From: Desulfobacterales bacterium HSG2
Lineage (GTDB): Bacteria > Desulfobacterota > Desulfobacteria > Desulfobacterales > 4be13
NCBI GenBank assembly: GCA_030378035.1
Contig: JAUCGI010000009.1
Span: forward strand, 1 to 64,000
Direction of reading: 5' to 3'
Length of the DNA: 64,000 nucleotides
Part shown: positions 6,998-14,971 of the stretch, one piece after another
How positions within the stretch are numbered: position 1 is the first letter of the stretch
How the letters are laid out: each line of letters starts with the position of its first letter
Notes under the pieces: model-generated
Told to the model about the DNA's origin: nothing
What the model saw: the letters and a program-made list of their open reading frames with translations, nothing else
Database searches by the model: none
Program-made: the position numbers and the translations under genes

Positions 6998-7199
6998 TGA
7001 TTATAACGGATTTAGGGGATCCCTTAAACTTGCACTTGCACTTGCACTTAAACTTGCACTTATGCCCAGCCCCCGGACATTCACTAACGGAGCACGTTCA
7101 GGCCGGAGTCTGAGCGCGGTGCGGGTTTTAGTGCAAGTGCAAGTGCAAGTGCAAGGGCAAGGGCAAGGGCAAGGGCCTCCCCTAAATCCGTTACAAGTG
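6998..7199. mobile_element. MITE-like element, copy 2
   Basis: It is bounded by CTGATTATAACGGATTTAGG on the left and CCTAAATCCGTTACAAG on the right. The core is a palindrome of the hexamers ACTTGC (7027-7060) and GCAAGT/GCAAGG (7131-7175). No clear 8-bp direct repeat remains (CATTATTT against ACGAAAAG), unlike most other copies. It sits 17 bp upstream of the PanA-like gene and could affect its expression. Confidence 0.75.
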
Positions 7200-7216
7200 A
7201 CGAAAAGGAGAACGAC

Positions 7217-7660
7217 ATGACAGATGTCTCTGACGTGGCAGCCTTCATTCTCAGGGAATGCGGCCCTGTGCCGGCGATGAAGCTGCACAGACTGGTCTAT
7301 TACTGCCAGGCATGGTCCCTGGTCTGGGACGACATGCCTCTTTTTTCCCAGCCAATCGAAGCATGGGCAAACGGCCCTGTTGTCAGGGAGCTTTACGAGT
7401 CTCATCGCGGAACATACCTGATATCGGAACTGCCAGGGGGATCCCCGGAAGTGCTGAGCGAAGTCCAGCAGGAGACTGTCAGGGCCGTGCTTGACTACTA
7501 CGGAGACAAGCCATCCCAATGGCTGACCGACCTGACGCACATCGAAGATCCGTGGAAGACCGCGAGATCCGGTCTGCCCGACAGGGTCAGAGGCGACAGG
7601 GTCATCGGGTTGGACACCATGGCCGAATATTACGGCAGTCTCCCGGCTGAGGCGGAATGA
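7217..7660 (+). CDS. Panacea-domain antitoxin (DUF4065/SocA-like)
   Basis: The 147-residue protein contains PAMKLHRLVYYCQAWSLVWD, then PIEAWANGPVVRELYESHRG, the hallmark of Panacea/DUF4065 proteins. These are known to act as promiscuous antitoxins for unrelated toxins. AAAAGGAGAACGACATG gives a strong ribosome site. The next gene starts 8 bp after the stop, giving the standard PanA-toxin order. The 3' 200 bp are duplicated at 9735-9950. The regulator role is inferred from family knowledge. Confidence 0.85.
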   Translation: MTDVSDVAAFILRECGPVPAMKLHRLVYYCQAWSLVWDDMPLFSQPIEAWANGPVVRELYESHRGTYLISELPGGSPEVLSEVQQETVRAVLDYYGDKPSQWLTDLTHIEDPWKTARSGLPDRVRGDRVIGLDTMAEYYGSLPAEAE

Positions 7661-7668
7661 GGTGATCA

Positions 7669-8103
7669 GTGGCGAAGAAACCGGGGATAAGAAAATCGCC
7701 GCCCACGAAAAAAAAGGTCAGAGCCGCCCGGCGAATCGTCACCGATGACAGCAGAAAACCCTGCTGGCGCATAAGTTCGGCTGACACAGGCGGTCCGTGG
7801 TCCTGTGCGGAAATGGACCACAACATGTTCTGGACCGGGATATTTCACAGGATCCGGGATTTTGAGACAATGACATGGCATGAAATCCGCAGAACGGGAA
7901 GCCATTCCATACCTGTGTCGGAGATTTGTCATGAGGCCGGAACGCGGTTGGAGGAAATCGGACTCGGTGACACTGACGAGCTGTTCTCGCTCCGGCTTTC
8001 GGGAAAACAGCGATTATGGGGAATCAGAGATCGCGAAACACTCAGAATCCTCTGGTGGGATCCGGAACACCAGATTTGTCCGTCTGCCAAAAAACATACA
8101 TGA
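7669..8103 (+). CDS. PanA-associated toxin candidate
   Basis: A GTG-started 144-residue protein with a Lys/Arg-rich N-terminus (MAKKPGIRKSPPTKKKVRAA). A compact core follows, with SADTGGPWSC, MTWHEIRRTGSHSIPV and a C-terminal RLWGIRDRETLRILWWDPEH. The last segment resembles the end of a RelE-like or small beta-barrel fold, and the pattern is recurrent in genes paired with Panacea proteins. Position immediately after a PanA-type gene makes it the likely toxin. The biochemical activity is unknown. Confidence 0.65.
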   Translation: MAKKPGIRKSPPTKKKVRAARRIVTDDSRKPCWRISSADTGGPWSCAEMDHNMFWTGIFHRIRDFETMTWHEIRRTGSHSIPVSEICHEAGTRLEEIGLGDTDELFSLRLSGKQRLWGIRDRETLRILWWDPEHQICPSAKKHT

Positions 8104-8139
8104 ACACACATCATATAAAGTTATCATAAGTAACCGCAG

Positions 8140-8430
8140 AAGAACGGGCAGGTTCTTTCACTCGGGAAAAAGCCCTGATCCGCATGATCGAATATCCGGG
8201 GTGATATGATCTGCTCCGGCTTTCCGAATTGTCGGAACTGCTTACAAGGGATGTCATCTCCGGACTCCGCCCGGCAGAATTACAGGAAAAAATATGAGTT
8301 TGTACGAAAAATTTTACAGGGAGAGACTGTATCCTTTTCAGGATGGAGTCCTGAATATCGTAAAAAAACTGAACACACCCTTTTATCTAACCGGTGGTAT
8401 AGATCTCGGTAGAGGTTATTTTCACCATTG
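8140..8430 (+). pseudogene. degenerate second copy of the AbiEi-like/AbiEii start region
   Basis: It matches 5716-6014 closely. The antitoxin frame carries TGG-to-TGA (CCGGGGTGATATG), a small deletion in the FGRSELSEL stretch and an extra A in GAAAAAATATGAG. The AbiEii frame is open from ATG 8296 (SLYEKFYRERLYPFQDG) through YLTGGIDLGRGYFHH, then stops. Both partners are truncated. Confidence 0.8.
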
Positions 8431-9012
8431 AACCCAAATAAGGGGTTCACAAAATGTGAAAATAATTATAATCATGTTGGAAGACAAGATAAATTCAAAA
8501 TCGACACCTTCTCCATGTAACCCCCTGACTGTGCCGCCCCGGTGCGGAAATCACCATGCGGCAAAAGAATCGGAAAGGACTCCGTTCGCGTTCATTCGCG
8601 TTCATTCGCGTTCATTCGCGGTTTGCCGATCATGCAAAATGCTTTGATGCTTCGCCCGGATGCCGGAAGCTTGATTCGTGGAAGCGGAGGCTTGCGGAAA
8701 ATTCGTTGGAACCTTCCCGGTGACCCATCTTTATACTGCGGCAGCATTCCGGTTCGGTAATTTGCATCCGTCATGGTAGCGGAATGTGATACAGTGCCTG
8801 CACCACACTTTTCCGAACATCCGGTTCATTGTAGGGGAAGTATAAACTTATAGATGTAAATTTTTGAGGATAAATACCTGAATTTGTCATAGCCTGCCCT
8901 TGTCGGGAAAGTGTAAACTTATAGGTGTAATTATGACTGCTGACACTGGTTAAGGTAATTATGAACTGCTTTGATAACAGGAGAAACAACTATCTGAGAG
9001 GAGAAACACAAA
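8431..9012. other. gene-free region with repeat words
   Basis: It holds AAATAAGGGGTTCACAAAA, shared with 5342-5362. Next comes a triple CGTTCATTCGCG array at 8587-8621, also found inside the element at 47179-47394. Two copies of the TAAACTTATAG-TGTAAA repeat follow (8839-8863, 8912-8933). The region ends with GAGAGGAGAAACACAAA ahead of ATG 9013. No convincing gene is visible on either strand. Confidence 0.5.
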
Positions 9013-9228
9013 ATGGAACATGCATATATATGCGATGCAATATTCCTTGACAGCAGGACCATTCGGCTTTTTGAGGAAAGTTCTGTCTCAGAGAAGGAAA
9101 TACAACTGATTATCATCCCCAAAAAAATTTCGGAACCGAAAAGAAAGGCCGGACTTCTGAAAGGGAAGATAAGAATGTCCGAAGATTTTGATGAACCCTT
9201 GGAAGAAATGAGGGAGTATATGGAATGA
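9013..9228 (+). CDS. putative VapB-type antitoxin
   Basis: The 71-residue protein, MEHAYICDAIFLDSRTIRLF, ends with a disordered acidic tail (KGKIRMSEDFDEPLEEMREY). That is the general build of DUF2281/VapB antitoxins, where KGKIxMSEDFDEPLE is a recurring phrase. ATGA couples it to a truncated PIN gene. A GGAGAAACACAAA sequence precedes the ATG. It is probably an orphan because the toxin is cut to nine codons. Confidence 0.7.
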   Translation: MEHAYICDAIFLDSRTIRLFEESSVSEKEIQLIIIPKKISEPKRKAGLLKGKIRMSEDFDEPLEEMREYME

Positions 9229-9287
9229 GGATTCTTTTGGACACAAATGTAAAAAGGAACTGGGCCAGATTGCCGAAGATATTTTAG
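9225..9287 (+). pseudogene. VapC PIN toxin cut after nine codons
   Basis: ATG 9225 starts MRILLDTNV, the invariant first strand of VapC PIN domains with its catalytic Asp. At 9251 the sequence switches without a break into segmental duplication A, giving a 20-residue fusion ending at TAG 9285-9287. The rest of the PIN domain is absent, so the duplication breakpoint destroyed the toxin. Confidence 0.8.
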
Positions 9288-9686
9288 GGGGAACAGATAA
9301 CCGTCTGCATCAGGAATGAAAAGGACATAAAAGAAAAGATAAAAAAAGTCTTGACAACACATTTTTTTTATGTCAGATATGCCGGATATGGCTTGGCAGT
9401 AAGGGTTACTGAATCATCCAGAAGCTATATGGTTTGGCATGACGGGATGTTTGCAAGTGTAAACTTATAGGTGTAAACTTTCAAGGGCGAAGGTTTGACT
9501 TGTCCTTGCCAGGAAAGTGTAAACTTATAGGTGTAAACTTTTTGGGATAAATACTTGGACTTGTTCTGGTCTGCCCTTGTCATAAAAATATAAACTTATA
9601 GGTGTAAAATTTTCGGAAAACCAGTTTCCAATGTAAATCAAAGGGCGGAGCTATGCCCGGCAATCGGAAGGTGAACTTCGGATTTA
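9251..9686 (+). repeat. segmental duplication A, copy 2
   Basis: Near-identical to 6523-6957. The periodic motif TAAACTTATAGGTGTAAA occurs at 9459, 9519 and 9591, the first two exactly 60 bp apart. A short extension, GATTTAAATCGACAGCTTAC, resembles the wzy-like start at 3565-3590. It is inserted exactly within the vapC remnant. Confidence 0.9.
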
Positions 9687-9734
9687 AATCGACAGCTTAC
9701 GGTTTGGCCGGGAAACCAGTTTTCAATCCTCGAT

Positions 9735-9950
9735 GTCCGGCAGGAGACTGTCAGGGCCGTGCTTGACTACTACGGAGACAAGCCATCCCAATGGCTGACC
9801 GACCTGACGCACATCGAAGACCCGTGGAAGACCGCGAGCTCCGGTCTGCCTGACAGGGTCAGAGGCGACAGGGTCATCGGGTTGGACACCATGGCCGAAT
9901 ATTACGGCAGCCTTCCGGCTGAAGCAGAATGAGGTGATCCGTGGCGAAGA
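9735..9950 (+). pseudogene. 3' fragment of the PanA-like gene plus toxin start
   Basis: It duplicates 7463-7679 with a few substitutions: residues QETVRAVLDYYGDKPSQW to the stop, then GTGGCGAAG of the toxin gene. The 5' half of panA is missing, so nothing functional is encoded. Confidence 0.85.
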
Positions 9951-9977
9951 GACAACTATCCGAGAAGAGAATCCGTT

Positions 9978-11081
9978 ATGCCTGAAAAAGAAGACTTCTT
10001 TGACAGAGAAGCTGAAGAAGAGGCTTTGAGAAAAATCCTTCTTTCAAAACCAAATCTTGTAAATTTTATTTACGGACCGATAAATACGGGCAAAACAACC
10101 CTTTTAACCAGAATACTGGAGGATTTGCCGGATGAATTCAGGGTCTTTTACTTTAACTTCCGAGGAGTTGAGATTCGGAAATATGAGGATTTTGTCCGGG
10201 CCATGTTCAGAGCCGGAAAAGAGACTTTCTGGGACAAGATCAGAAGCAGATCAGATTCCATCGGAGCGACCCTCGACTGGATGGAAAAAGTATGCGGAAA
10301 TTTTAATGAAGGGTTTGTGCTGCCCGCGAATGTAATAAAAACCTTTGTCGGAGAGAAAAAAAACAGTGAAAAAAACAGGCAGGATGTTTTCGATTACCTG
10401 TATAATCTGTTCAAAGGGATAATAAAAAGAGGATGCAAACCTGTTCTGGTTTTGGATGAGTTGCAAATGCTCAGAGAACTGAGGAAAAATGGCATTGCAC
10501 TGCATGATATGTTCAATTTCATGGTCCGGCTGACAAAAGAGACCCATGTTGCCCACTGCCTGGCAGTTACCAGCGACAGTCTGTTTATTGAAGAAATTTA
10601 TGGAAATGCAAGACTTGAAGGAAGAAGCAGAAATTTTCTGATAGATGACCTGGATAAAGAACGCTCTTATGATGTCTATGAAGCTTTTGGTTTTCAGAAC
10701 AAAGAGCTTGTATGGAATTATATTGGCGGAAAACCCGGAGACATGATAAGGTTGAATTCCGAACTCATTCTCGGCAGCACAGAAAAGGAGGGTTTGGAAT
10801 TAATGCTCACGGATGAGAGGAGCAGATTGGAAAATTTGTTGGAGAAAGTTCAGTACCGGCTGTTTTCCGAAGACAAAATTGCCGGAACAGATGTGCGGGA
10901 AATACTCGAAGTGTTATCTGTATGTTCAGATGATGCGCAGATGCACAAAGGGAAGATTAAACCAATGATCAGAAGGCTTCTCATCGAGGAAAACTTTTTG
11001 TTTCTCGATCCTGTCACAGGCACAGTCAGACCACAGGGACAACTCATCAGAAAGGCAATGAAAAGTGCAAAAGTCTATTAA
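9978..11081 (+). CDS. archaeal-type (STAND-like) P-loop ATPase
   Basis: The 367-residue protein starts MPEKEDFFDREAEEEALRKI, the 'F.(D/N)RE.E...L' opening of Arch_ATPase (PF01637) proteins. Walker A is YGPINTGKTTLL (~res 31-42) and Walker B is CKPVLVLDELQML (~res 154-166). A sensor-like AVTSDSLFIEEIYGNARLEGR and a winged-helix-like C-terminus (KIKPMIRRLLIEENFLFLDP) follow. Such ATPases are often stand-alone accessory genes of unknown target, sometimes toxin- or defence-linked. The first codon follows AGAGAATCCGTT, a weak ribosome site. Confidence 0.8.
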   Translation: MPEKEDFFDREAEEEALRKILLSKPNLVNFIYGPINTGKTTLLTRILEDLPDEFRVFYFNFRGVEIRKYEDFVRAMFRAGKETFWDKIRSRSDSIGATLDWMEKVCGNFNEGFVLPANVIKTFVGEKKNSEKNRQDVFDYLYNLFKGIIKRGCKPVLVLDELQMLRELRKNGIALHDMFNFMVRLTKETHVAHCLAVTSDSLFIEEIYGNARLEGRSRNFLIDDLDKERSYDVYEAFGFQNKELVWNYIGGKPGDMIRLNSELILGSTEKEGLELMLTDERSRLENLLEKVQYRLFSEDKIAGTDVREILEVLSVCSDDAQMHKGKIKPMIRRLLIEENFLFLDPVTGTVRPQGQLIRKAMKSAKVY

Positions 11082-11090
11082 TTTCTGATT

Positions 11091-11130
11091 CGTAAAAAAA
11101 CTGAACACACCCTTTTATCTGACCGGTGGT
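11091..11130 (+). pseudogene. 40-bp fragment of the AbiEi/AbiEii overlap
   Basis: CGTAAAAAAACTGAACACAC and the following 20 bp match 8359-8398 with one difference and 5946-5985 with a few. It is a third remnant of the AbiE-like locus, placed at the end of the ATPase gene. Confidence 0.7.
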
Positions 11131-11171
11131 CATTTCATTGCTGGATTTTATTGCAAGGGAGGTTTTCTGAA

Positions 11172-11411
11172 ATGCAAAATATCAATTTGTCTCCTTCTGA
11201 GATAAGAAGATCGGGATGGGAAGCGTTGCGGGCCCAGTTGGGAATAGCCGGAAGTCTGAAATTTATTCTCGAATACAGCGGGAGGGAAGGAAATTACACA
11301 AAAATGCGGAGGGAATATTTCAAGGATCTGACTGTAAAAGATATCCTTCATGATATGCGTTCCGGAGGATTTATTGATAAAGATATTTCAGGGAAGAGAA
11401 GCCCCGATTAG
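11172..11411 (+). CDS. small hypothetical protein
   Basis: From ATG 11172 it encodes 79 residues, MQNINLSPSEIRRSGWEALR, rich in charged helices with EYSGREGNYTKMRREYFKDL and ending in VKDILHDMRSGGFIDKD. It starts behind GGGAGGTTTTCTGAA. It has the size and composition of toxin-antitoxin antitoxins, and it is followed by a truncated phosphoribosyltransferase-like frame, but I do not recognise a family. Confidence 0.5.
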   Translation: MQNINLSPSEIRRSGWEALRAQLGIAGSLKFILEYSGREGNYTKMRREYFKDLTVKDILHDMRSGGFIDKDISGKRSPD

Positions 11412-11465
11412 GACTTTTGCCTGTCATGATTTATGGCGCAGGGAGTGAAAGCAGGACAGGCCGAG

Positions 11466-11600
11466 TTTGACGGGCCTGTAATTTCAGGTGAGCGTTATGT
11501 TTTGGCGGATGATTTTGTCGGTCAGGGCGGAACCCTCGCAAATCTTCGTTCGCATATCATTAAAGACGGCGGCCGGGTTGTCCGAGGCAGGGGAAAAAAT
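11466..11600 (+). pseudogene. phosphoribosyltransferase-like fragment (duplicated)
   Basis: In the frame starting 11433 it reads ISGERYVLADDFVGQGGTLA, followed by NLRSHI. The hydrophobic-DDxxxxGGT pattern is the PRPP-binding loop of type I phosphoribosyltransferases. Neither N- nor C-terminus is present, and the sequence fuses into the leader of a CopG-type gene. An identical fragment lies at 16394-16529. Confidence 0.65.
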
Positions 11601-11601
11601 T

Positions 11602-11862
11602 ATGCAAAAAGATGAAGAACGAGACTCTGTGCCCGATACATTCGATTCTGTTCTCGAAGCAGCGGATTTTTGGGACACCCATGATTCCGCTGACTACGAA
11701 GATATAATGGAAGAAGCTGATTTTGAGGTGAATATTAAACGGAAAATCTGTATGATTCCGGTTGCAGGTGATATTTTGGACGGACTTCGGAAAAAAGCCG
11801 GATACCAGGGATTGTCAACAGAAACATTCGTGAATCTTTTACTTCAGAAACACGCCTTATAA
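11602..11862 (+). CDS. CopG/BrnA-like antitoxin
   Basis: The 86-residue protein has SVLEAADFWDTHDSADYED followed by EVNIKRKICMIPVAGDIL, which matches the 'CopG antitoxin of type II' pattern. The C-terminal GLSTETFVNLLLQKHAL would be the ribbon-helix-helix helix. ATG 11602 follows AGGCAGGGGAAAAAATT. No toxin gene is adjacent. The whole 431-bp block 11466-11896 is repeated at 16394-16824, where this gene carries a nonsense codon. Confidence 0.7.
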   Translation: MQKDEERDSVPDTFDSVLEAADFWDTHDSADYEDIMEEADFEVNIKRKICMIPVAGDILDGLRKKAGYQGLSTETFVNLLLQKHAL

Positions 11863-11896
11863 TTCAGGGATGACGGAATTTCCGGATGCATCCGGG

Positions 11897-12146
11897 TGTC
11901 CCGTGGCTATAAGATGCCGAAGTTACGTCATCCGCCGGATTTGTCTAGTCCGGTGAAAGCAGATACGGAGTTCACCGCGTCAGTCACTGGCTTCTGAAAA
12001 ATGCCACCCGTTAGAACTTGTTTGGTCATGTAGTACAGGGATTTGGTTTGCTAAGGATTTAAAATTGTTATTAAACTCGGCAATATGGCTACGCTCGGAG
12101 AATCATGGCACAGGAACAATGTTTTTCATCACAAAAATCGGAAGCG
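11897..12146. other. intergenic, no gene seen
   Basis: The sequence contains scattered phrases (TGTAGTACAGGGATTTGG, AAACTCGGCAATATGGC) without a coding pattern on either strand. It borders the truncated epimerase. Confidence 0.35.
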
Positions 12147-12584
12147 TGCAGTCTGATCCTTCAGGCAGGCGCAATCGGCGAGGGCGGGGAGATATTCATA
12201 TTGAAAATGGGAATTCCTGTGCGAATTTCCGACATGGCCCGTGATATGATCTCCATGAGCGGTTTCAGACCGGGTGAGGAGATAGAGATCAGATATTCCG
12301 GACTCCGACCGGGTGAGAAACTTTATGAGGAACTGATCACAGAGGGTGAGGAGATACGGAAAACCGGGCATGAGGATATAATGGTGCTGGCTACAGACGG
12401 GCATAGGTCCATGGATGAAATGAACCGCCACTTGGACAGACTGGCAGAACTGGGCAGGGCAGGGGATGGGGCGGGGATCAAGGAATACCTGAGGGTGGTT
12501 GTGCCGGAGTATTGCCCGGAGACTGATTTCAGTACGCCTCATCATCAGAGGTTTCCAAATGACAAACAACGCTTGTCAGGGTGA
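12147..12584 (+). pseudogene. C-terminal third of a CapD/WbpM-type NDP-sugar dehydratase
   Basis: The open frame (from ATG 12105) contains GGEIFILKMGIPVRISDMAR, followed by IEIRYSGLRPGEKLYEELIT. This is the characteristic C-terminus of membrane-anchored CapD/WbpM/FlaA1-type 4,6-dehydratases. The Rossmann and catalytic regions are absent. It is a remnant of polysaccharide biosynthesis stranded inside the toxin-antitoxin region. An N-terminal fragment of a related but different epimerase lies 1.7 kb downstream (14301). Confidence 0.8.
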
Positions 12585-12612
12585 AAAGACTTCGGAAGCA
12601 TCTGGAATTGCT

Positions 12613-12897
12613 ATGAGAAAATTTTCATCTTACGGACCTGTTGACACAGAGCTTCATTATTATGCTCCCCGGACAGAACTGATTGACAAAACATATCATC
12701 AACTGCTCGGCCCCCCTGAGAAAGGAGGGCATTACATCACCGTATGGGTGCCGAGGCAGCCCGACAAGCAAAGCCATGAAAAGCAGCACCTGCTTCACGG
12801 ACTGGCGATTGTCGGGATGAGAAGCGTTCTCGGAGTTGAAAATGTGACCGGTTCGCCGTTCAATGTCCAAGAAATACGAGGCCGATTATCAGAATGA
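12613..12897 (+). pseudogene. N-terminal fragment of an AAA-like ATPase
   Basis: ATG 12613 starts MRKFSSYGPVDTELHYYAPR, then QLLGPPEKGGHYITVWVPRQ. This is the N-terminus of the AAA-like ATPase/PD-(D/E)XK family in which WAPRQTGKT is the Walker A. Here the P-loop Gly-Lys-Thr is replaced by PDKQSHEK and the frame continues in unrelated sequence to 12897. The ATPase cannot be functional. Confidence 0.65.
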
Positions 12898-13223
12898 AAC
12901 ATCACAGACAAAGGTGACACCAATTTTTGTTGAGACAGGAGCAGGATGATTGCTGAGCATGTCATTTATTTGGAGTTCCCTTTGCCGAATTATAAAGGTG
13001 GTGTCTCACACAGAGGCACAAAGGACACAGAGGAAGAGGCGGACGCATTCATGTCCGGCGTCCGGCATGGTCAGGTGGGTTGTCACCGAAAGTATTCAAT
13101 CATGCATGCAAAGAAAATTACAGATTCTCTTTCGGAAGCTATTGGGGATCATGGTAAAATGTCAGTTGCGGAATTATCCGATCAATAGAATTTGAAGAAA
13201 AGACAAGAATGAAAGGATAAAAA
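12898..13223. other. intergenic with dispersed repeat
   Basis: It includes CTCACACAGAGGCACAAAGG (13008-13030), the dispersed 11-12 bp word also seen at 4975 and 43544. A short acidic frame (12946-13188) reads through it and is probably not a gene. GAAAGGATAAAAAATG provides the start of the next cassette. Confidence 0.45.
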
Positions 13224-13433
13224 ATGTCATTAAAATTATGGGTTGATACTTGGAAAAAAGCAGGAGCAGAATTGAATCAAATAAAACAGCGGCAATTGGA
13301 ATCTTATGATTATGAAAAACATCAGAATCTTATTGATCAAATGCTCCAATTCGCTTATGAAAACAGAAAATCCAGACCAACTAGCGGGTTAGTTGAACAG
13401 CAGAAGTGGTTTATGAAGATGGGAGAATCATGA
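13224..13433 (+). CDS. small partner of nucleotidyltransferase (putative antitoxin)
   Basis: The 69-residue protein has KLWVDTWKKAGAELNQIKQR and ends RPTSGLVEQQKWFMKMGES. The RPTSGLVEQQ signature is typical of small proteins encoded directly upstream of a DUF6036-like nucleotidyltransferase. The stop overlaps the next ATG (ATGA), and GAAAGGATAAAAA is the ribosome site. A toxin-antitoxin role is inferred. Confidence 0.7.
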   Translation: MSLKLWVDTWKKAGAELNQIKQRQLESYDYEKHQNLIDQMLQFAYENRKSRPTSGLVEQQKWFMKMGES

Positions 13434-14023
13434 ATCCTCTGATAGAAGCCGGCTTGGAAATTCAGAATTTCATACAGTCAAAAAAATGGCATTTCTGTTT
13501 CATCGGCGGATTGGCGGTTATCCGTTGGGGTGAGATGCGAATGACACAGGACATTGATCTTTGTGTGTTATCAGGATTCAGAGATGAAGAAATATTTGTT
13601 GATAACCTGCTGACAGCATTTACCCCCCGAATACCCGATGCAGCAAATTTTGCTATGATGAACAGAGTTCTGTTGTTATCCTCGTCAAATGGAATTGATA
13701 TTGATCTTTCTCTTGCCGGACTGCCGTTTGAGGAGCAAATGATCAAGCGTTCTTCTTCTTTTGCATACTGTCCGGGTTGCGAACTAATCACCTGTTCTCC
13801 CGAAGACCTGATTGTGCTGAAAACATTTGCAGATCGGATGAAAGACTGGGTTGATGTCGAAGGTATTCTTGTACGACAGAAAAAGCATCTTGATTTTGAT
13901 TATATTGTTGAACAATTAACCCCTATGTGTGAGTTAAAAGAAGATTTGGAGATTATTAATAAACTTCATAAACTAATAAAAGATGTTCATTCGGTTGATG
14001 ATTCTGAGAAAATTCACAGATGA
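13430..14023 (+). CDS. MenT/AbiEii-like nucleotidyltransferase
   Basis: The 197-residue protein from ATG 13430 shows FCFIGGLAVIRWGEMRMTQD then IDLCVL, that is, the GG-(x9-12)-DxD signature of polymerase-beta-type nucleotidyltransferases. GIDIDLSLAGLPFE supplies the third acidic residue, and SPEDLIVLKTFADRMKDWVD is also typical. It overlaps its small partner by 4 bp. The pair appears complete and is one of the few intact toxin-antitoxin-like modules in this area. Confidence 0.8.
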   Translation: MNPLIEAGLEIQNFIQSKKWHFCFIGGLAVIRWGEMRMTQDIDLCVLSGFRDEEIFVDNLLTAFTPRIPDAANFAMMNRVLLLSSSNGIDIDLSLAGLPFEEQMIKRSSSFAYCPGCELITCSPEDLIVLKTFADRMKDWVDVEGILVRQKKHLDFDYIVEQLTPMCELKEDLEIINKLHKLIKDVHSVDDSEKIHR

Positions 14024-14300
14024 AAACACTGGCAGAAAAATTATTAAATAATCTGTCAAAAACAGAGTTCTTTGTTTTGCATGCATACAATCCAATGGTG
14101 AATATCATGCAGATGACGGCTTTTAATAAGTATCCGGCCAAAAGTTTTCCGGATTGCGACCATCTCATGAAATTGGTGAGCGAATCGGTTTTTCGAATTT
14201 TTTTGCCAAAAAATTTATGGCCAAAAAAACACCCTCTCAAGAGGAATTTTCGGGGATGTTATTTATTTTGAGATCCCTAATCAGACAACATCAACAGAAT

Positions 14301-14732
14301 ATGCAGATGAACACGAATAGCTTTTTTTCTAAAAAACGCATCCTTATCACCGGCGCGTGCGGTACGGTGGGCAGGGAGCTTGTGCGCCAGCTTTTAGAAT
14401 ACCACGCGCTTGAACTGGTGGGCGTGGACAATAATGAAAGTGAGTTGTTCTTCCTGGAACAGCAGTTCTCGGAATACAGCAATGCGAAATTCTTTTTGGC
14501 TGATGTGCGGGATGAGGCCAAACTGACACGGATTATGCAGGATATAGATATTGTGTTTCATACGGCCGCTTATAAACATGTGATTCTCTGTGAAAGGTCT
14601 CCTTACGAGGCTGTTCAGACCAATATTCTGGGGGTTCAGAACGTGATTTTGGCGGCGGCCGGGTTGTCCGAGGCAGGGGAATGGGGCGGAAAGTTTGCAG
14701 TGCCGGTGCAGGAGTTGCAGATACTACAGTAA
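14301..14732 (+). pseudogene. N-terminal half of an FlaA1/PseB-type NDP-sugar epimerase/dehydratase
   Basis: It starts MQMNTNSFFSKKRILITGAC with the Rossmann motif GACGTVGRELV. FHTAAYKHVILCERSPYEAV and NILGVQNVILAA then follow, as in polysaccharide-synthesis epimerases (Polysacc_synt_2). Homology stops at ~14655 exactly where GGCCGGGTTGTCCGAGGCAG begins, a 20-bp string also present at 11571-11591 and 16498-16518. The catalytic and C-terminal parts are gone. Confidence 0.8.
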
Positions 14733-14889
14733 GGTATATCCTGATTATAACGCCTTTTGGGGAACTCCGTTTTAAGAGGCTCCAACCCTGTCATTCCGGG
14801 CAAAAATGATAAAAATCGGCAGGATTTTTATCATTTTTGACCCGGAATCCACCTTGTTCCCCCAAAAGGCGTTATAAACAGGGTATATC
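14733..14889. repeat. 8-bp target duplication GGTATATC flanking a MITE
   Basis: GGTATATC occurs at 14733-14740 and again at 14882-14889, immediately outside the element. It is a perfect target-site duplication. Confidence 0.9.
14741..14881. mobile_element. MITE-like element, copy 3
   Basis: 141 bp from CTGATTATAACGCCTTTTGG to CAAAAGGCGTTATAAACAG. Inside is a palindrome of GTCATTCCGGGCAAAAATG and the matching complement ending GACCCGGAATCCACC. The copy at 22934-23073 is the same element in the opposite orientation. It has no coding capacity and needs a transposase in trans. Confidence 0.9.
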
Positions 14890-14971
14890 TTCCTAATGAA
14901 GATATATCATATCATACTCGGCATCGAAGCCTTCATTTTTTATTACAGTATAAATATAAGGGAGAAAAATC

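Larger units (their letters stand above)
11466..11896 (+). repeat. segmental duplication E, copy 1
   Basis: 431 bp, matching 16394-16824 with only a handful of substitutions. It spans the phosphoribosyltransferase fragment, the CopG-type gene and GATGACGGAATTTCCGGATG downstream. No terminal inverted repeats are evident, so this looks like segmental copying and not transposition. Confidence 0.9.

Noticed and set aside
14020-14271. 83-residue frame (MKTLAEKLLNNLSKTEFFVL...) after the nucleotidyltransferase
   Set aside because: It overlaps the previous stop and has an awkward composition (FRIFLPKNLWPKKHPLKRNF); no family or ribosome site is visible, so it is left as intergenic.
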